Source of the DNA: Bacteroidales bacterium
GTDB taxonomy: Bacteria > Bacteroidota > Bacteroidia > Bacteroidales > UBA12077
Reading direction: 5' to 3'
Length of the DNA stretch: 51,008 bases
Assembly (NCBI GenBank): GCA_013138975.1
Contig: WTBR01000033.1
Span: 1-51,008, forward strand
Below are positions 7,434 to 15,129 of this stretch, in pieces. Position 1 is the stretch's first letter. Each line of letters starts with the position of its first letter. The notes below the pieces were generated by a model. The model made no database searches, was not told the origin of the DNA, and was given only the letters and a program-made list of their open reading frames with translations. The position numbers and the translations under genes were made by a program.

Positions 7434-8561
7434 ATGAAAAGATTATTTATAAGTGTTGTTTTTGTTCTAATTTCAATTAGTTTTTTAAATGCACAGCAAA
7501 AAGGAGCATTTATTTCATTTGAAAAAGAAATACATGATTTTGGAAAAATCAAGGAAAGTGATGGTAAAGTAGAATATAAATTTTTATTTACCAATACTGG
7601 TAATAGTCCTTTAATTATTAATAACGTAAAAGCTTCTTGTGGCTGTACCTCTCCTACATGGACAGAAAAACCAATTATGCCAGGTCAGGAAGGTAATGTT
7701 AGTGCTGTATTTGATCCTAGAAATAGACCAGGTAATTTTAATAAAAGTATTTATGTGGAAACGAATACTGAAAAGGGAAAAATTGTATTACGAATTGCCG
7801 GAGAAGTGCAAGCACGCGAGAAAACTATAAAAGATTATTATCCGAAGCAATTAAGTCAATTAAGTGAATTAAGGCTTGAGACTAATCATTTTGCTTTTGT
7901 TACAGTTTATTCTAATCAGATTAAAAAAGATACACTGAAAATATATAATTCGTCTGATTCTGATATGGAAATAACCTTTGGAAAAGTTCCTGGATACCTT
8001 AATTTAGAAACAAAGCCAGCGGTTTTAAAACCGGGAGAGAAGGGATATGTTTTAGGTACTTATGACGGAGCAAAAGTAAACGATTGGGGATTTGTTACTA
8101 GTAGAGTAAAAGTGTTCATTAATGGTGAATCCGACGATAAAGATTATATTACAATAAGTGCAAAAGTAGAGGAAAATTTTTCAAATCTAACTGAAAAAGA
8201 AATTGCTAATGCTCCTAAAATTGTATTTGAAGAGATCTCATATAATTTTGGAAAAATTGGATCAAAAGATAAAATTAAGCATGATTTTAAGTTTAAGAAT
8301 GAAGGTAAAAGCGATTTAACAATTAGAAAAATTAGATCAACATGTGGTTGTACTACAGTTGCTCCTGAAAAAACTGTAATTAAACCTGGAGAATCAAGTT
8401 CATTTAAAGTTATTTTTAATCCGGGAAGCAGAAAAGGAATGCAGAACAAATCTATTTATGTAATTAGTAATGATCCTAAAAAATCTAATATTAGATTGAC
8501 TATTAAGGGAGAAATAATTACTGATCAAAAACAAAATGCCAATAGAAAATATTCAGAATAG
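7434..8561 (+). CDS. Exported protein with two DUF1573 domains
   Basis: This 375-residue protein has a signal peptide ending at LNAQQ (18-22). It contains two DUF1573 (ASPM-SPD-2-Hydin-like Ig) domains, at about 27-130 and 240-360. Each bears the hallmark Cys-Gly-Cys-Thr: ASCGCTSPTW at 68-77 and STCGCTTVAP near 301-310. DUF1573 proteins are abundant in Bacteroidota and are presumed periplasmic or surface structural proteins; no activity is known. A divergently transcribed gene lies 162 bp upstream. TATTTTTG at 7384-7391 matches the -7 consensus and may be its promoter. A strong terminator follows at 8606-8637, so it is probably monocistronic. Confidence 0.85.
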   Translation: MKRLFISVVFVLISISFLNAQQKGAFISFEKEIHDFGKIKESDGKVEYKFLFTNTGNSPLIINNVKASCGCTSPTWTEKPIMPGQEGNVSAVFDPRNRPGNFNKSIYVETNTEKGKIVLRIAGEVQAREKTIKDYYPKQLSQLSELRLETNHFAFVTVYSNQIKKDTLKIYNSSDSDMEITFGKVPGYLNLETKPAVLKPGEKGYVLGTYDGAKVNDWGFVTSRVKVFINGESDDKDYITISAKVEENFSNLTEKEIANAPKIVFEEISYNFGKIGSKDKIKHDFKFKNEGKSDLTIRKIRSTCGCTTVAPEKTVIKPGESSSFKVIFNPGSRKGMQNKSIYVISNDPKKSNIRLTIKGEIITDQKQNANRKYSE

Positions 8562-8605
8562 ATAATAAAGGATTTATTTGCCAAAAAATTATTGGCACAA
8601 AAAAA

Positions 8606-8637
8606 GGAGAAATATTTAAAAGTTCTCCTTTTTTTTT
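8606..8637 (+). terminator. Intrinsic terminator after the DUF1573 gene
   Basis: GGAGAA at 8606-8611 pairs with TTCTCC at 8623-8628 and is followed by nine T residues; A residues before the stem extend the pairing. It is 44 bp past the stop codon. Confidence 0.9.
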
Positions 8638-8657
8638 ATTTCTAGCGAAAGAAGTTT

Positions 8658-8665
8658 TAATTTCG
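8658..8665 (+). promoter_or_regulatory. -7 promoter element of meaB
   Basis: TAATTTCG (consensus TAnnTTTG, one mismatch) lies 16 bp before the meaB ATG. The ten bases TAATTTCGCA are identical to the element upstream of the dihydrolipoamide dehydrogenase gene at 15080, which supports a functional role. Confidence 0.5.
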
Positions 8666-8681
8666 CATCAAATTTTGGAAT

Positions 8682-9791
8682 ATGTCGGAAAAAGATAGCG
8701 ATAATAAAAAAAATGAATTTGAATCTGCATTAAATGTTCAAAAAGGAGTTGATCAACCAGATTCAATAAATCCGGATATAATTAAGAAATTCCGATTAAA
8801 GAAAAAGATTCAACATACTGTAGATGAATATGTCGATGGTATTTTAAAAGGTAATCGTACAATTCTTAGTCAAGTTATAACTTTAGTTGAGAGTTCGTTA
8901 GCAGAGCATAATAAATTTGCAACTGAAATTGTTGAAAAATGTCTTCCATATGCTCAAAAATCAATAAGAATAGGAATTACCGGTGTTCCTGGCGTTGGAA
9001 AAAGTACATTTATTGAATCTTTGGGGAAATATCTTACAAATCAAAATCGAAAAATTGCTGTTTTGGCTGTTGATCCTAGCAGTGAAATAACAAAAGGGAG
9101 CGTTTTAGGCGATAAAACAAGAATGGAAGAGCTAGCAAGCGATCCAAATGCTTTTATTCGGCCTTCTCCGTCAGCCGGATCTTTAGGTGGAGTAGCTAAG
9201 AAAACAAGACATACAATAATTCTTTGTGAAGCCGCAGGTTTCGATACAATTCTTATAGAAACTGTTGGTGTTGGACAATCTGAAACAGCTGTTCATTCAA
9301 TGGTTGATTTCTTTCTGTTATTAATGCTTGCCGGAGCAGGAGATGAACTGCAGGGAATAAAACGAGGAATAATGGAAATGGCCGATGCAATTGCTATAGC
9401 AAAAGCTGATGGTGATAATATAACAAAGGCTAAATTAGCAAAAATTGAGTACCAAAATGCTTTACATTTATTTCCACCTTCAGAATGTGGATGGAGCCCG
9501 AAAGTTCTTACATGTTCATCACTTAAATCAACAGGAATTGATAATGTTTGGAATACAATAATAGAGTACATTGATTATATTAAAAAAGAAGATTTCTTCG
9601 AAATACAAAGAAGAAGACAAGCTAAATATTGGATGTACGAATCGATTAATGAAGCTCTGCACGATCATTTTTATGATCAAGAAGGTATAAAAGAAAAGTT
9701 AACTATTTTCGAAGAGAAAGTAGTCGAAAGAAAAATGAATTCCTTTTTAGCCTCAAAAATATTAATTGAAGATTATTTCAAAAACTTTTAA
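8682..9791 (+). CDS. meaB: Methylmalonyl-CoA mutase-associated GTPase MeaB
   Basis: The 369-residue product is a SIMIBI-class G3E-type GTPase. It has the P-loop GVPGVGKST at 101-109, DPSS at 131-134, TRHTIILCEAAGFDTILIET leading to ETVGVGQSE at 193-201, and the base-specificity motif AKAD at 240-243. MeaB gates adenosylcobalamin delivery to methylmalonyl-CoA mutase and protects the enzyme from inactivation in the succinate-propionate pathway. The mutase genes are not in the window, so meaB is solitary here. The first 45 residues are a charged extension, within the usual range for the family. A terminator precedes it and its own promoter-like element lies at 8658. Confidence 0.95.
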   Translation: MSEKDSDNKKNEFESALNVQKGVDQPDSINPDIIKKFRLKKKIQHTVDEYVDGILKGNRTILSQVITLVESSLAEHNKFATEIVEKCLPYAQKSIRIGITGVPGVGKSTFIESLGKYLTNQNRKIAVLAVDPSSEITKGSVLGDKTRMEELASDPNAFIRPSPSAGSLGGVAKKTRHTIILCEAAGFDTILIETVGVGQSETAVHSMVDFFLLLMLAGAGDELQGIKRGIMEMADAIAIAKADGDNITKAKLAKIEYQNALHLFPPSECGWSPKVLTCSSLKSTGIDNVWNTIIEYIDYIKKEDFFEIQRRRQAKYWMYESINEALHDHFYDQEGIKEKLTIFEEKVVERKMNSFLASKILIEDYFKNF

Positions 9792-9877
9792 TTTAAATAT
9801 TTACATATCTTACATTCTAGTTATCTGAAATTTTTGTAAGTTTATCGCCTAAAATTTAATTTTTAAAAATAGATATC

Positions 9878-10975
9878 ATGAAAAAACTTCTTTATAGTCT
9901 TATTGCTATTACTATTATGTTTTCTTGTACTAATCAACCAAAGTACAAAATCGATGGAAATATAAATGGATTAAATAATGGTTCTGCTGTTTTAAGTAAA
10001 ATAGTAGATAAAAAATTAGAGACCGTTGATTCTGTTGCAATCGAAAACGGTGTTTTTACTTTTAAAGGATCTGTTACATCACCTGAATATTATTTGATTA
10101 CTTTATCAGACACTTTAGATCCTATTGAGTTATTTCTTGAAAATGTTAATATTACTGTAAATGCTGAAGCTAATAATATAATAAGTGCAAGCATCGAAGG
10201 TTCTGAACTTACAACTATTTTAAAATCATTTAATGTAGAAATATCAAATTTTAAATTGCAATTTGATGCACTTTATGACAAATATGTTAAAGCAAATATA
10301 AGTGGCGATGCTGCTAAAGTTGCAGAAATTGAAGAAGGATATTCTAAAGTTGAAGAGGAACAAAGTATTTTTATTAAAGGTTTTGTAAATGATAATTCAA
10401 ATAATGTTGTAGCTTCTTATATAGCTTTTAAATATATGTCTTATGGATATGAAGTAGAAGAGTTAGATGCTGTAGCACAAAACTTTAGTCCAGAGATAGC
10501 TACCTCACAATATACAATTAAATTTAACGAGAGAGTTGCATTAATGAAACGAGTTGCTATTGGTCAACCTTATGTTGATTTTACTTTAAACGATACAACA
10601 GGAAATCCATTACCTCTTTCATCGATTATTGGTGAGAAATATGTATTACTTGATTTCTGGGCAGCATGGTGTACGCCTTGTCGAAAAGAAAATCCAACCT
10701 TAGTAGCAAATTACGCTTTATATAAAGACAAAGGATTCGAAATTTTTGGAGTTTCTTTTGATAAAACTCAGGATGCTTGGATTAATGCAATTAAAGATGA
10801 TGGTATTACCTGGCCACAAGTTTCTGATTTAAAATATTGGGATTCTGCTGCCGGTAAATTATATGCTATTCGTTCAATACCACAAAACGTATTATTAGAT
10901 AAAGACGGAACTATTATAGCAAAAAATCTTCGTGGAGAAGACTTAGGAGCTAAATTAGCTGAGTTGCTTAATTAA
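9878..10975 (+). CDS. TlpA-family thiol-disulfide lipoprotein with N-terminal DUF4369-like domain
   Basis: The 365-residue protein begins with a lipoprotein signal, the lipidated cysteine being Cys17 in MFSC. Residues 22-110 match the DUF4369 pattern seen at the N-terminus of many Bacteroidota thioredoxin-like proteins, beginning YKIDGNINGLNNGSAVL. Residues 230-365 form a TlpA/AhpC-type thioredoxin fold with the redox pair Cys265 and Cys268 in FWAAWCTPCRKENP and a cis-proline loop in RSIPQNVLLDKDG. It should act as a membrane-anchored periplasmic thiol reductant or oxidant. The partner protein is unknown. It is monocistronic with a strong terminator at 11001-11031. Confidence 0.9.
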   Translation: MKKLLYSLIAITIMFSCTNQPKYKIDGNINGLNNGSAVLSKIVDKKLETVDSVAIENGVFTFKGSVTSPEYYLITLSDTLDPIELFLENVNITVNAEANNIISASIEGSELTTILKSFNVEISNFKLQFDALYDKYVKANISGDAAKVAEIEEGYSKVEEEQSIFIKGFVNDNSNNVVASYIAFKYMSYGYEVEELDAVAQNFSPEIATSQYTIKFNERVALMKRVAIGQPYVDFTLNDTTGNPLPLSSIIGEKYVLLDFWAAWCTPCRKENPTLVANYALYKDKGFEIFGVSFDKTQDAWINAIKDDGITWPQVSDLKYWDSAAGKLYAIRSIPQNVLLDKDGTIIAKNLRGEDLGAKLAELLN

Positions 10976-11000
10976 AATATAATATTTTATAATATATGAA

Positions 11001-11031
11001 GAGTGCAAGTTAAGTCTTGCGCTCTTTTTTT
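11001..11031 (+). terminator. Intrinsic terminator of the TlpA-like gene
   Basis: GAGTGCAAG (11001-11009) pairs with CTTGCGCTC (11016-11024), including one G-T wobble, and is followed by seven T residues. It starts 25 bp after the stop codon. Confidence 0.9.
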
Positions 11032-11160
11032 ATTTATTATTTCCAACAATGCATTACAATTTAAATACATTTCATTAGGTTTTTTAATTGATATTGTTAG
11101 CTGCGGAAAAGTTTCTGATTTTAAGACTTGGTAAGCGGGAGAGGAGTAAAAATACATTTT

Positions 11161-11192
11161 ACAAAGAGGCTTCAATTTAAAATCGAAGCCTC
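11161..11192 (-). terminator. Probable terminator of the cupin pair
   Basis: GAGGCTTC at 11166-11173 and GAAGCCTC at 11185-11192 form a perfect 8-bp stem with an 11-base loop. On the minus strand it is followed by TTTGTAAAA, a weak T-run. It lies 26 bp beyond the end of the downstream cupin gene. Confidence 0.65.
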
Positions 11193-11218
11193 CTGTATAT
11201 AAATTAAGATAATTGAAT

Positions 11219-11557
11219 TTATTTTTTAGCTGAATACCTATCTTTATCTTCAAAGAAATCCATTAAGAATGTTTTCTTTTTAAAATTAGCCGAGTGAGGT
11301 ATTCCTGCAGGGATGAAATACCTATCTGCATCTCTATAAGTATTGGTTTTTCCATCAATAGTTAGATCCATATCACCGGAAAAAACAACACCCCATTGTG
11401 CTCCATGCGTATGTTCTGCTATTTCGCCAATGGGCTCAATTTCAAAAAATACAATTTGATGTTTCTCGCTTTGAAATAATTTTCCTTGAACGCCTGCAAA
11501 AGGTATATTAGCATCTGGTAAGTGCTCGATCATCTCAGGATAGAATGAATTTTCCAT
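11219..11557 (-). CDS. Small cupin-domain protein
   Basis: This single-domain cupin of 112 residues has metal ligands His49 and His51 in EHTHGAQWG and His88 in PAGIPHSAN. The glutamate normally found four residues after the second histidine (HxHx4E) is absent; that position is Gly56, so metal binding may rely on three histidines plus another residue. The rest of the jelly-roll is standard, with a G(D)xDLTIDGK turn. It is the second gene of a two-cupin unit, 32 bp downstream of its neighbour. The substrate is unknown; such proteins are often isomerases, dioxygenases or small-molecule sensors. Confidence 0.75.
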   Translation of the reverse strand: MENSFYPEMIEHLPDANIPFAGVQGKLFQSEKHQIVFFEIEPIGEIAEHTHGAQWGVVFSGDMDLTIDGKTNTYRDADRYFIPAGIPHSANFKKKTFLMDFFEDKDRYSAKK

Positions 11558-11589
11558 AGTTTTGGTTTTTAATAATTCGTTATTATTAT

Positions 11590-11967
11590 TTATAAGTATT
11601 GCTTATCAATGTCCTTGCTTATCTTTGATTCAACATCGCCGGTATGTTTGGTTTTTTTAGGTTCAATAAGCATTAGGCGGCATTCTTCTTCGGAATAAAT
11701 TCTGTGATTAACTCCCTTATTAACAATAAAGTATTCTCCTTGAGACAACTTAAATGAGGCCTGTCCTTCTATCTCCATTACCATTGAGCCATTCATTACC
11801 AAAAACATTTCATCTTCATTATCATGGCTATGCCACGGAATATCATTTCCTTTTACTAAGGCTAGTTTAATGTATACATCGTTTACCTCACCTATTATTT
11901 TTGGCGAAAAATATTCTTTGATCTGATTGAAAATATTATTAAGATTTTTTTCCTTATTGCTCATCAT
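11590..11967 (-). CDS. Cupin-domain protein, mannose-6-phosphate-isomerase-like
   Basis: The 125-residue cytoplasmic protein has a complete cupin metal site: His46, His48 and Glu53 in PWHSHDNEDEM, and His88 in KGVNHRI. It resembles small cupins annotated as mannose-6-phosphate isomerase-like. Residues 1-30 are a helical leader. Two ATG codons (11967 and 11964) are possible. It is the first gene of the cupin pair, with an exact TAGTTTTG -7 element about 26 bp upstream. The upstream intergenic region is shared with the divergent znuA. The substrate cannot be deduced. Confidence 0.8.
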   Translation of the reverse strand: MMSNKEKNLNNIFNQIKEYFSPKIIGEVNDVYIKLALVKGNDIPWHSHDNEDEMFLVMNGSMVMEIEGQASFKLSQGEYFIVNKGVNHRIYSEEECRLMLIEPKKTKHTGDVESKISKDIDKQYL

Positions 11968-11992
11968 TAACTCGCTTTATTTGATACCTTAA

Positions 11993-12000
11993 CAAAACTA
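11993..12000 (-). promoter_or_regulatory. -7 promoter element of the cupin pair
   Basis: The minus strand reads TAGTTTTG, an exact match to TAnnTTTG, 25 bp before the ATG at 11967. Confidence 0.5.
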
Positions 12001-12200
12001 TTATATTTTTTTCGTTATTAAAAATATCATTATTATCATGTTTCCACTCGGCGAAGATAGAGAATCCGCATAACGAGGATTATTTAGGACAAAACCAGAT
12101 TTTAGATTAAAAAAGAGATTGTCCAAAAAGTCAAAAAGTATTTAGATTCCTGTTTTTCTTTTATATTTATTATTTTTACCAATTCTAAATAAAACATTAG

Positions 12201-13091
12201 ATGAAGAAAACTTTAATCGCTTTATTGCTAGCACTAGGATTAATTTCCTGTTCAAACCAAACTCCAAATAAAAAATCTAACAAACAGTCTATAACTGTTA
12301 GTGTGTTACCCCAGAAATATTTTGTAGAAAAAATACTTGGAGATAAATTTGATATTAATGTAATGATTCCACCGGGGGCAAGTCCTGTTACCTATGAGCC
12401 AAGTCCAAGGCAAATGAAAGAATTATCTGCTTCAACTACATATATTCGAATTGGGCATATCGAGTTTGAGAAGGCATGGATGGGCAAATTACAAAACCTA
12501 AATCCCAAAATGGATATTATCGATCTTTCTGTGAATACAGAATTAATAGAATCGGAACATAATCACGAAACAGATCATAATATATCAGGTCATCATCATC
12601 ACGGGGTCGATCCTCATATATGGACATCACCAAAGGAAGTGAAAAAGCTAACAGACTTGATTTATCAATATTTCGTGAAACAATATCCTGAATCAAAACC
12701 TGAGTTTGCTAATAATTATAAAGCATTTAATAATGAAATTGATAGTTTAAATTCGTATCTTGAAAGTCAATTGCAGGCTTATCAAGGACGGAAATTCTTA
12801 ATTTTTCATCCGGCATTAAGTTATTTAGCACGCGATTACGGATTGGAACAAATTACAATCGAAATTGATGGCAAAGAGCCAACGCCTGCAAATATTAAAG
12901 AGATAATAGAAGTAGCAAAGGAAGAAAATATAAAAGTTATTTTTGTACAAAATCAATTTAGTACACATAATGCAGAAGTAATTGCCAATGAAATAAACGG
13001 AAGAGTTGTTCAAATTGATCCTTTAGCTTACAATTGGAATGAAAGCATAAAATTGATTGTTGACGAAATTGTAAAATCGTATTCAAAATAG
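12201..13091 (+). CDS. znuA: Zinc ABC transporter substrate-binding lipoprotein ZnuA
   Basis: The 296-residue lipoprotein (Cys17 in LISC) is a cluster A-I metal-binding protein. It has TYEPSPRQMKEL at 64-75, a histidine-rich loop at 120-134 of the kind that marks zinc-specific members, His139 in DPHIW, His203 in IFHPALSY and Asp273 in IDPLA. The first metal-ligand histidine, normally in PHxYEP, is not conserved (SPVTYEP, 62-68); His86 in RIGHIEF may replace it. It captures zinc in the periplasm for the ZnuBC permease. It heads the znuA-znuC-znuB cluster, with 175 bp containing three palindromic repeats before znuC. TATTTTTA at 12171-12178 is a weak promoter candidate. Confidence 0.9.
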   Translation: MKKTLIALLLALGLISCSNQTPNKKSNKQSITVSVLPQKYFVEKILGDKFDINVMIPPGASPVTYEPSPRQMKELSASTTYIRIGHIEFEKAWMGKLQNLNPKMDIIDLSVNTELIESEHNHETDHNISGHHHHGVDPHIWTSPKEVKKLTDLIYQYFVKQYPESKPEFANNYKAFNNEIDSLNSYLESQLQAYQGRKFLIFHPALSYLARDYGLEQITIEIDGKEPTPANIKEIIEVAKEENIKVIFVQNQFSTHNAEVIANEINGRVVQIDPLAYNWNESIKLIVDEIVKSYSK

Positions 13092-13107
13092 ATTAATAGC
13101 TTTTGCA

Positions 13108-13247
13108 AGCCGTGACACGGCTTTCTTGAAAGATGGTAGTTTAATCGAATAACTTGGTACTGATTAAATAAATAGTGAGCCGTAACACGGCTAATAAAGA
13201 ATAATTTTAAGTATTTTATTTAAGGGTGTTGTAGCCGTGATATGGCT
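13108..13247. repeat. Three 15-bp palindromes between znuA and znuC
   Basis: AGCCGTGACACGGCT at 13108-13122 is a perfect odd palindrome. Variants AGCCGTAACACGGCT and AGCCGTGATATGGCT lie at 13178-13192 and 13233-13247. The spacing is 70 and 55 bp. The array fills the only gap in the zinc cluster. It may stabilise mRNA ends or simply be a REP insertion hot spot. Confidence 0.75.
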
Positions 13248-13266
13248 TTATTGAAAAAAAATTTAA

Positions 13267-14022
13267 ATGAGTAAAATTGTTGAGATAAAATCTGTTTTTG
13301 CAGGATATAATGACGAAGTAATATTAAAGGATGTATCACTAGACATATTTGATGATGACTTTATAGGAATTATAGGGCCGAATGGAGGAGGAAAAACAAC
13401 ATTACTTAATGTAATTCTGGGTTTAATAAAACCTTTCAAAGGTGCGGTACATTTTTGTGATGATTTAAAAACTGTTCGAAATAACAAAATAGGATATCTT
13501 CCACAACAAAATAAAATCGACAAGAAATTTCCAATAACAGTAAGAGATGTAGTATTGTCAGGCCTAATATATAATTCAGGTTTTTTTATCAGACATTCAA
13601 AAGCAGATAAAATTATTGTTGATGAAATATTGCATCGTTTAGGAATTTTTAATTTAAAGAAATTACCAATAGGAGAGTTGTCTGGGGGGCAAATGCAAAA
13701 AGTACTGCTTGCCAGAGCAATTGTTTCTTCACCACGTTTATTAATTCTGGACGAACCAAATACTTTTGTTGATAATCAATTCGAAGGAGAACTTTACGAA
13801 ATCTTAAATGAATTGAACAAAGAAATGGCAATTGTTATTGTAACTCACGATGTTGGAACAATTGCAAGTTATGTTAAAACTATAGCTTGCGTAAATCGAG
13901 AGTTGCATTATCATAAATCGAATAAAATTTCAGAAGAACAACTGGCATTATACAATTGCCCGATAAAATTAATCTCTCACGGAGATGTGCCACACACAGT
14001 ATTAAAAAAACACAAGCACTAA
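13267..14022 (+). CDS. znuC: Zinc ABC transporter ATP-binding protein ZnuC
   Basis: The 251-residue ABC ATPase has Walker A GPNGGGKTT at 37-45, Q-loop near LPQQNK (78-83), signature LSGGQ at 138-142, Walker B LLILDEP at 158-164 and a switch histidine in VTHD. It matches the ATPases that energise cluster 9 zinc/manganese importers. It is followed after one base by znuB, which confirms co-translation. Some members carry a histidine-rich tail for zinc sensing; here only a few histidines occur near the C-terminus (HGDVPHTVLKKHKH). Confidence 0.9.
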   Translation: MSKIVEIKSVFAGYNDEVILKDVSLDIFDDDFIGIIGPNGGGKTTLLNVILGLIKPFKGAVHFCDDLKTVRNNKIGYLPQQNKIDKKFPITVRDVVLSGLIYNSGFFIRHSKADKIIVDEILHRLGIFNLKKLPIGELSGGQMQKVLLARAIVSSPRLLILDEPNTFVDNQFEGELYEILNELNKEMAIVIVTHDVGTIASYVKTIACVNRELHYHKSNKISEEQLALYNCPIKLISHGDVPHTVLKKHKH

Positions 14023-14023
14023 T

Positions 14024-14857
14024 ATGATTTCTGAATTATTACAATATAAATTTATCACGAATTCTTTATTGGCAGGTATTTTAGCTAGTATAAGTTGTGG
14101 TATAATTGGTACATATATAGTAACTCGCCGTATGGTTTTTCTGAGTGGAGGAATAACTCATGCATCATTTGGAGGTATAGGAATAGGATATTTTCTGGGA
14201 TTTAACCCAATAATTTCAGCTGCAATATTTGGAGTTTTATCTGCCTTGGGAATAGAATTTGCATCAAAAAGAACCGAAGTAAGAGAAGATTCTGTAATTG
14301 GTATTTTGTGGTCGTTTGGAATGGCTATCGGTATAATGTTTATTTTCTTAACACCTGGTTATGCCCCTAATTTAATGTCTTATTTATTCGGGAGTATATT
14401 AACCGTTTCTACATTGGATATTTTGTTAATGGCAGGTTTGAGCCTGATTTTAATTATAGTATTCATCTCTTTTTATCGAATAATTCTTTTTATTTCATAC
14501 GATCAGGAATTTGCAAAAACGCACAAAATTGCAGTAGATCTAATTAACTATATTTTAATTAGTTTAGTTGCTTTAACCATAGTTCTAAACATAAAAGTAG
14601 TAGGTATAATTTTGGTGATATCATTATTAACTATTCCTCAATCAACCGCAAACTTATTTACTAAAGATTTTAAAAACATTATTATATTTTCAATTGTTAT
14701 AGGTCTTGTTGGTGCTTTTCTTGGATTAGTTATTTCATATAAAATTAATATTCCATCTGGTGCATCTATAATTTTCTCTTTAGTAATGATCTTTATTATC
14801 GCTAAAGTAATTCAATTCCTTAAAAGGAAAATCAGTCTTAAGAAACAGAAGATCTGA
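14024..14857 (+). CDS. znuB: Zinc ABC transporter permease ZnuB
   Basis: The 277-residue polytopic membrane protein has the features of the ABC-3 permease family: TRRMVFLSGGITHASFGGIG at 34-53, about eight hydrophobic segments, and the coupling helix region around VVGIILVISLLTIPQSTANL. It begins one base after the znuC stop codon. With ZnuA and ZnuC it forms a complete high-affinity zinc importer. No terminator is clear downstream; instead an inverted-repeat element fills the gap before the next gene. Confidence 0.9.
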   Translation: MISELLQYKFITNSLLAGILASISCGIIGTYIVTRRMVFLSGGITHASFGGIGIGYFLGFNPIISAAIFGVLSALGIEFASKRTEVREDSVIGILWSFGMAIGIMFIFLTPGYAPNLMSYLFGSILTVSTLDILLMAGLSLILIIVFISFYRIILFISYDQEFAKTHKIAVDLINYILISLVALTIVLNIKVVGIILVISLLTIPQSTANLFTKDFKNIIIFSIVIGLVGAFLGLVISYKINIPSGASIIFSLVMIFIIAKVIQFLKRKISLKKQKI

Positions 14858-15060
14858 AAATTTTGTAACTAATCAGTGTTATATAAATTAATAATTGCCA
14901 CAGATTCACTGATTTTAAATAGATAATAATTATAAAATATTAGCTTGGATTTGAAAAATAATTCTTATGATATTTTCAGTTTCATATAATCTGTGAATCT
15001 GTAGCTTTTTTGTAAAGTTAAATACATGAATATTATCACTGATTAGTTACAGAAATTTTA
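14857..15060. repeat. About 200-bp element with nested inverted repeats
   Basis: GTAACTAATCAGTG at 14865-14878 is the exact complement of CACTGATTAGTTAC at 15037-15050, and the pairing extends outwards with one mismatch. Inside, GCCACAGATTCACTGATT (about 14897-14914) is complementary to most of AATCTGTGAATCTGTAGC (about 14987-15004). The whole intergenic region between znuB and the next gene could fold into one long hairpin. It has no coding content. It fits a miniature inverted-repeat element or a structured 3' end. Confidence 0.6.
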
Positions 15061-15079
15061 TTTTCAGATAAATATGATA

Positions 15080-15087
15080 TAATTTCG
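15080..15087 (+). promoter_or_regulatory. -7 promoter element of the dihydrolipoamide dehydrogenase gene
   Basis: TAATTTCG, one mismatch from TAnnTTTG, lies about 42 bp before the ATG at 15130. Its ten-base context TAATTTCGCA is identical to the element upstream of meaB. Confidence 0.5.
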
Positions 15088-15129
15088 CAGAGATTTTAAA
15101 TAAATAAGTTGAACATAAATATCAATAAA

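Noticed and set aside
10987..11253. 88-codon minus-strand frame downstream of the TlpA-like gene
   Set aside because: It spans the TlpA terminator and the hairpin that ends the cupin unit, overlaps the cupin gene, and shows no family resemblance.
12024..12040. AT-rich ATATCATTATTATCATG as a Fur/Zur operator for znuA
   Set aside because: The match to known Fur-family boxes is weak and it lies about 160 bp from the znuA start; AT-rich DNA gives such matches by chance.
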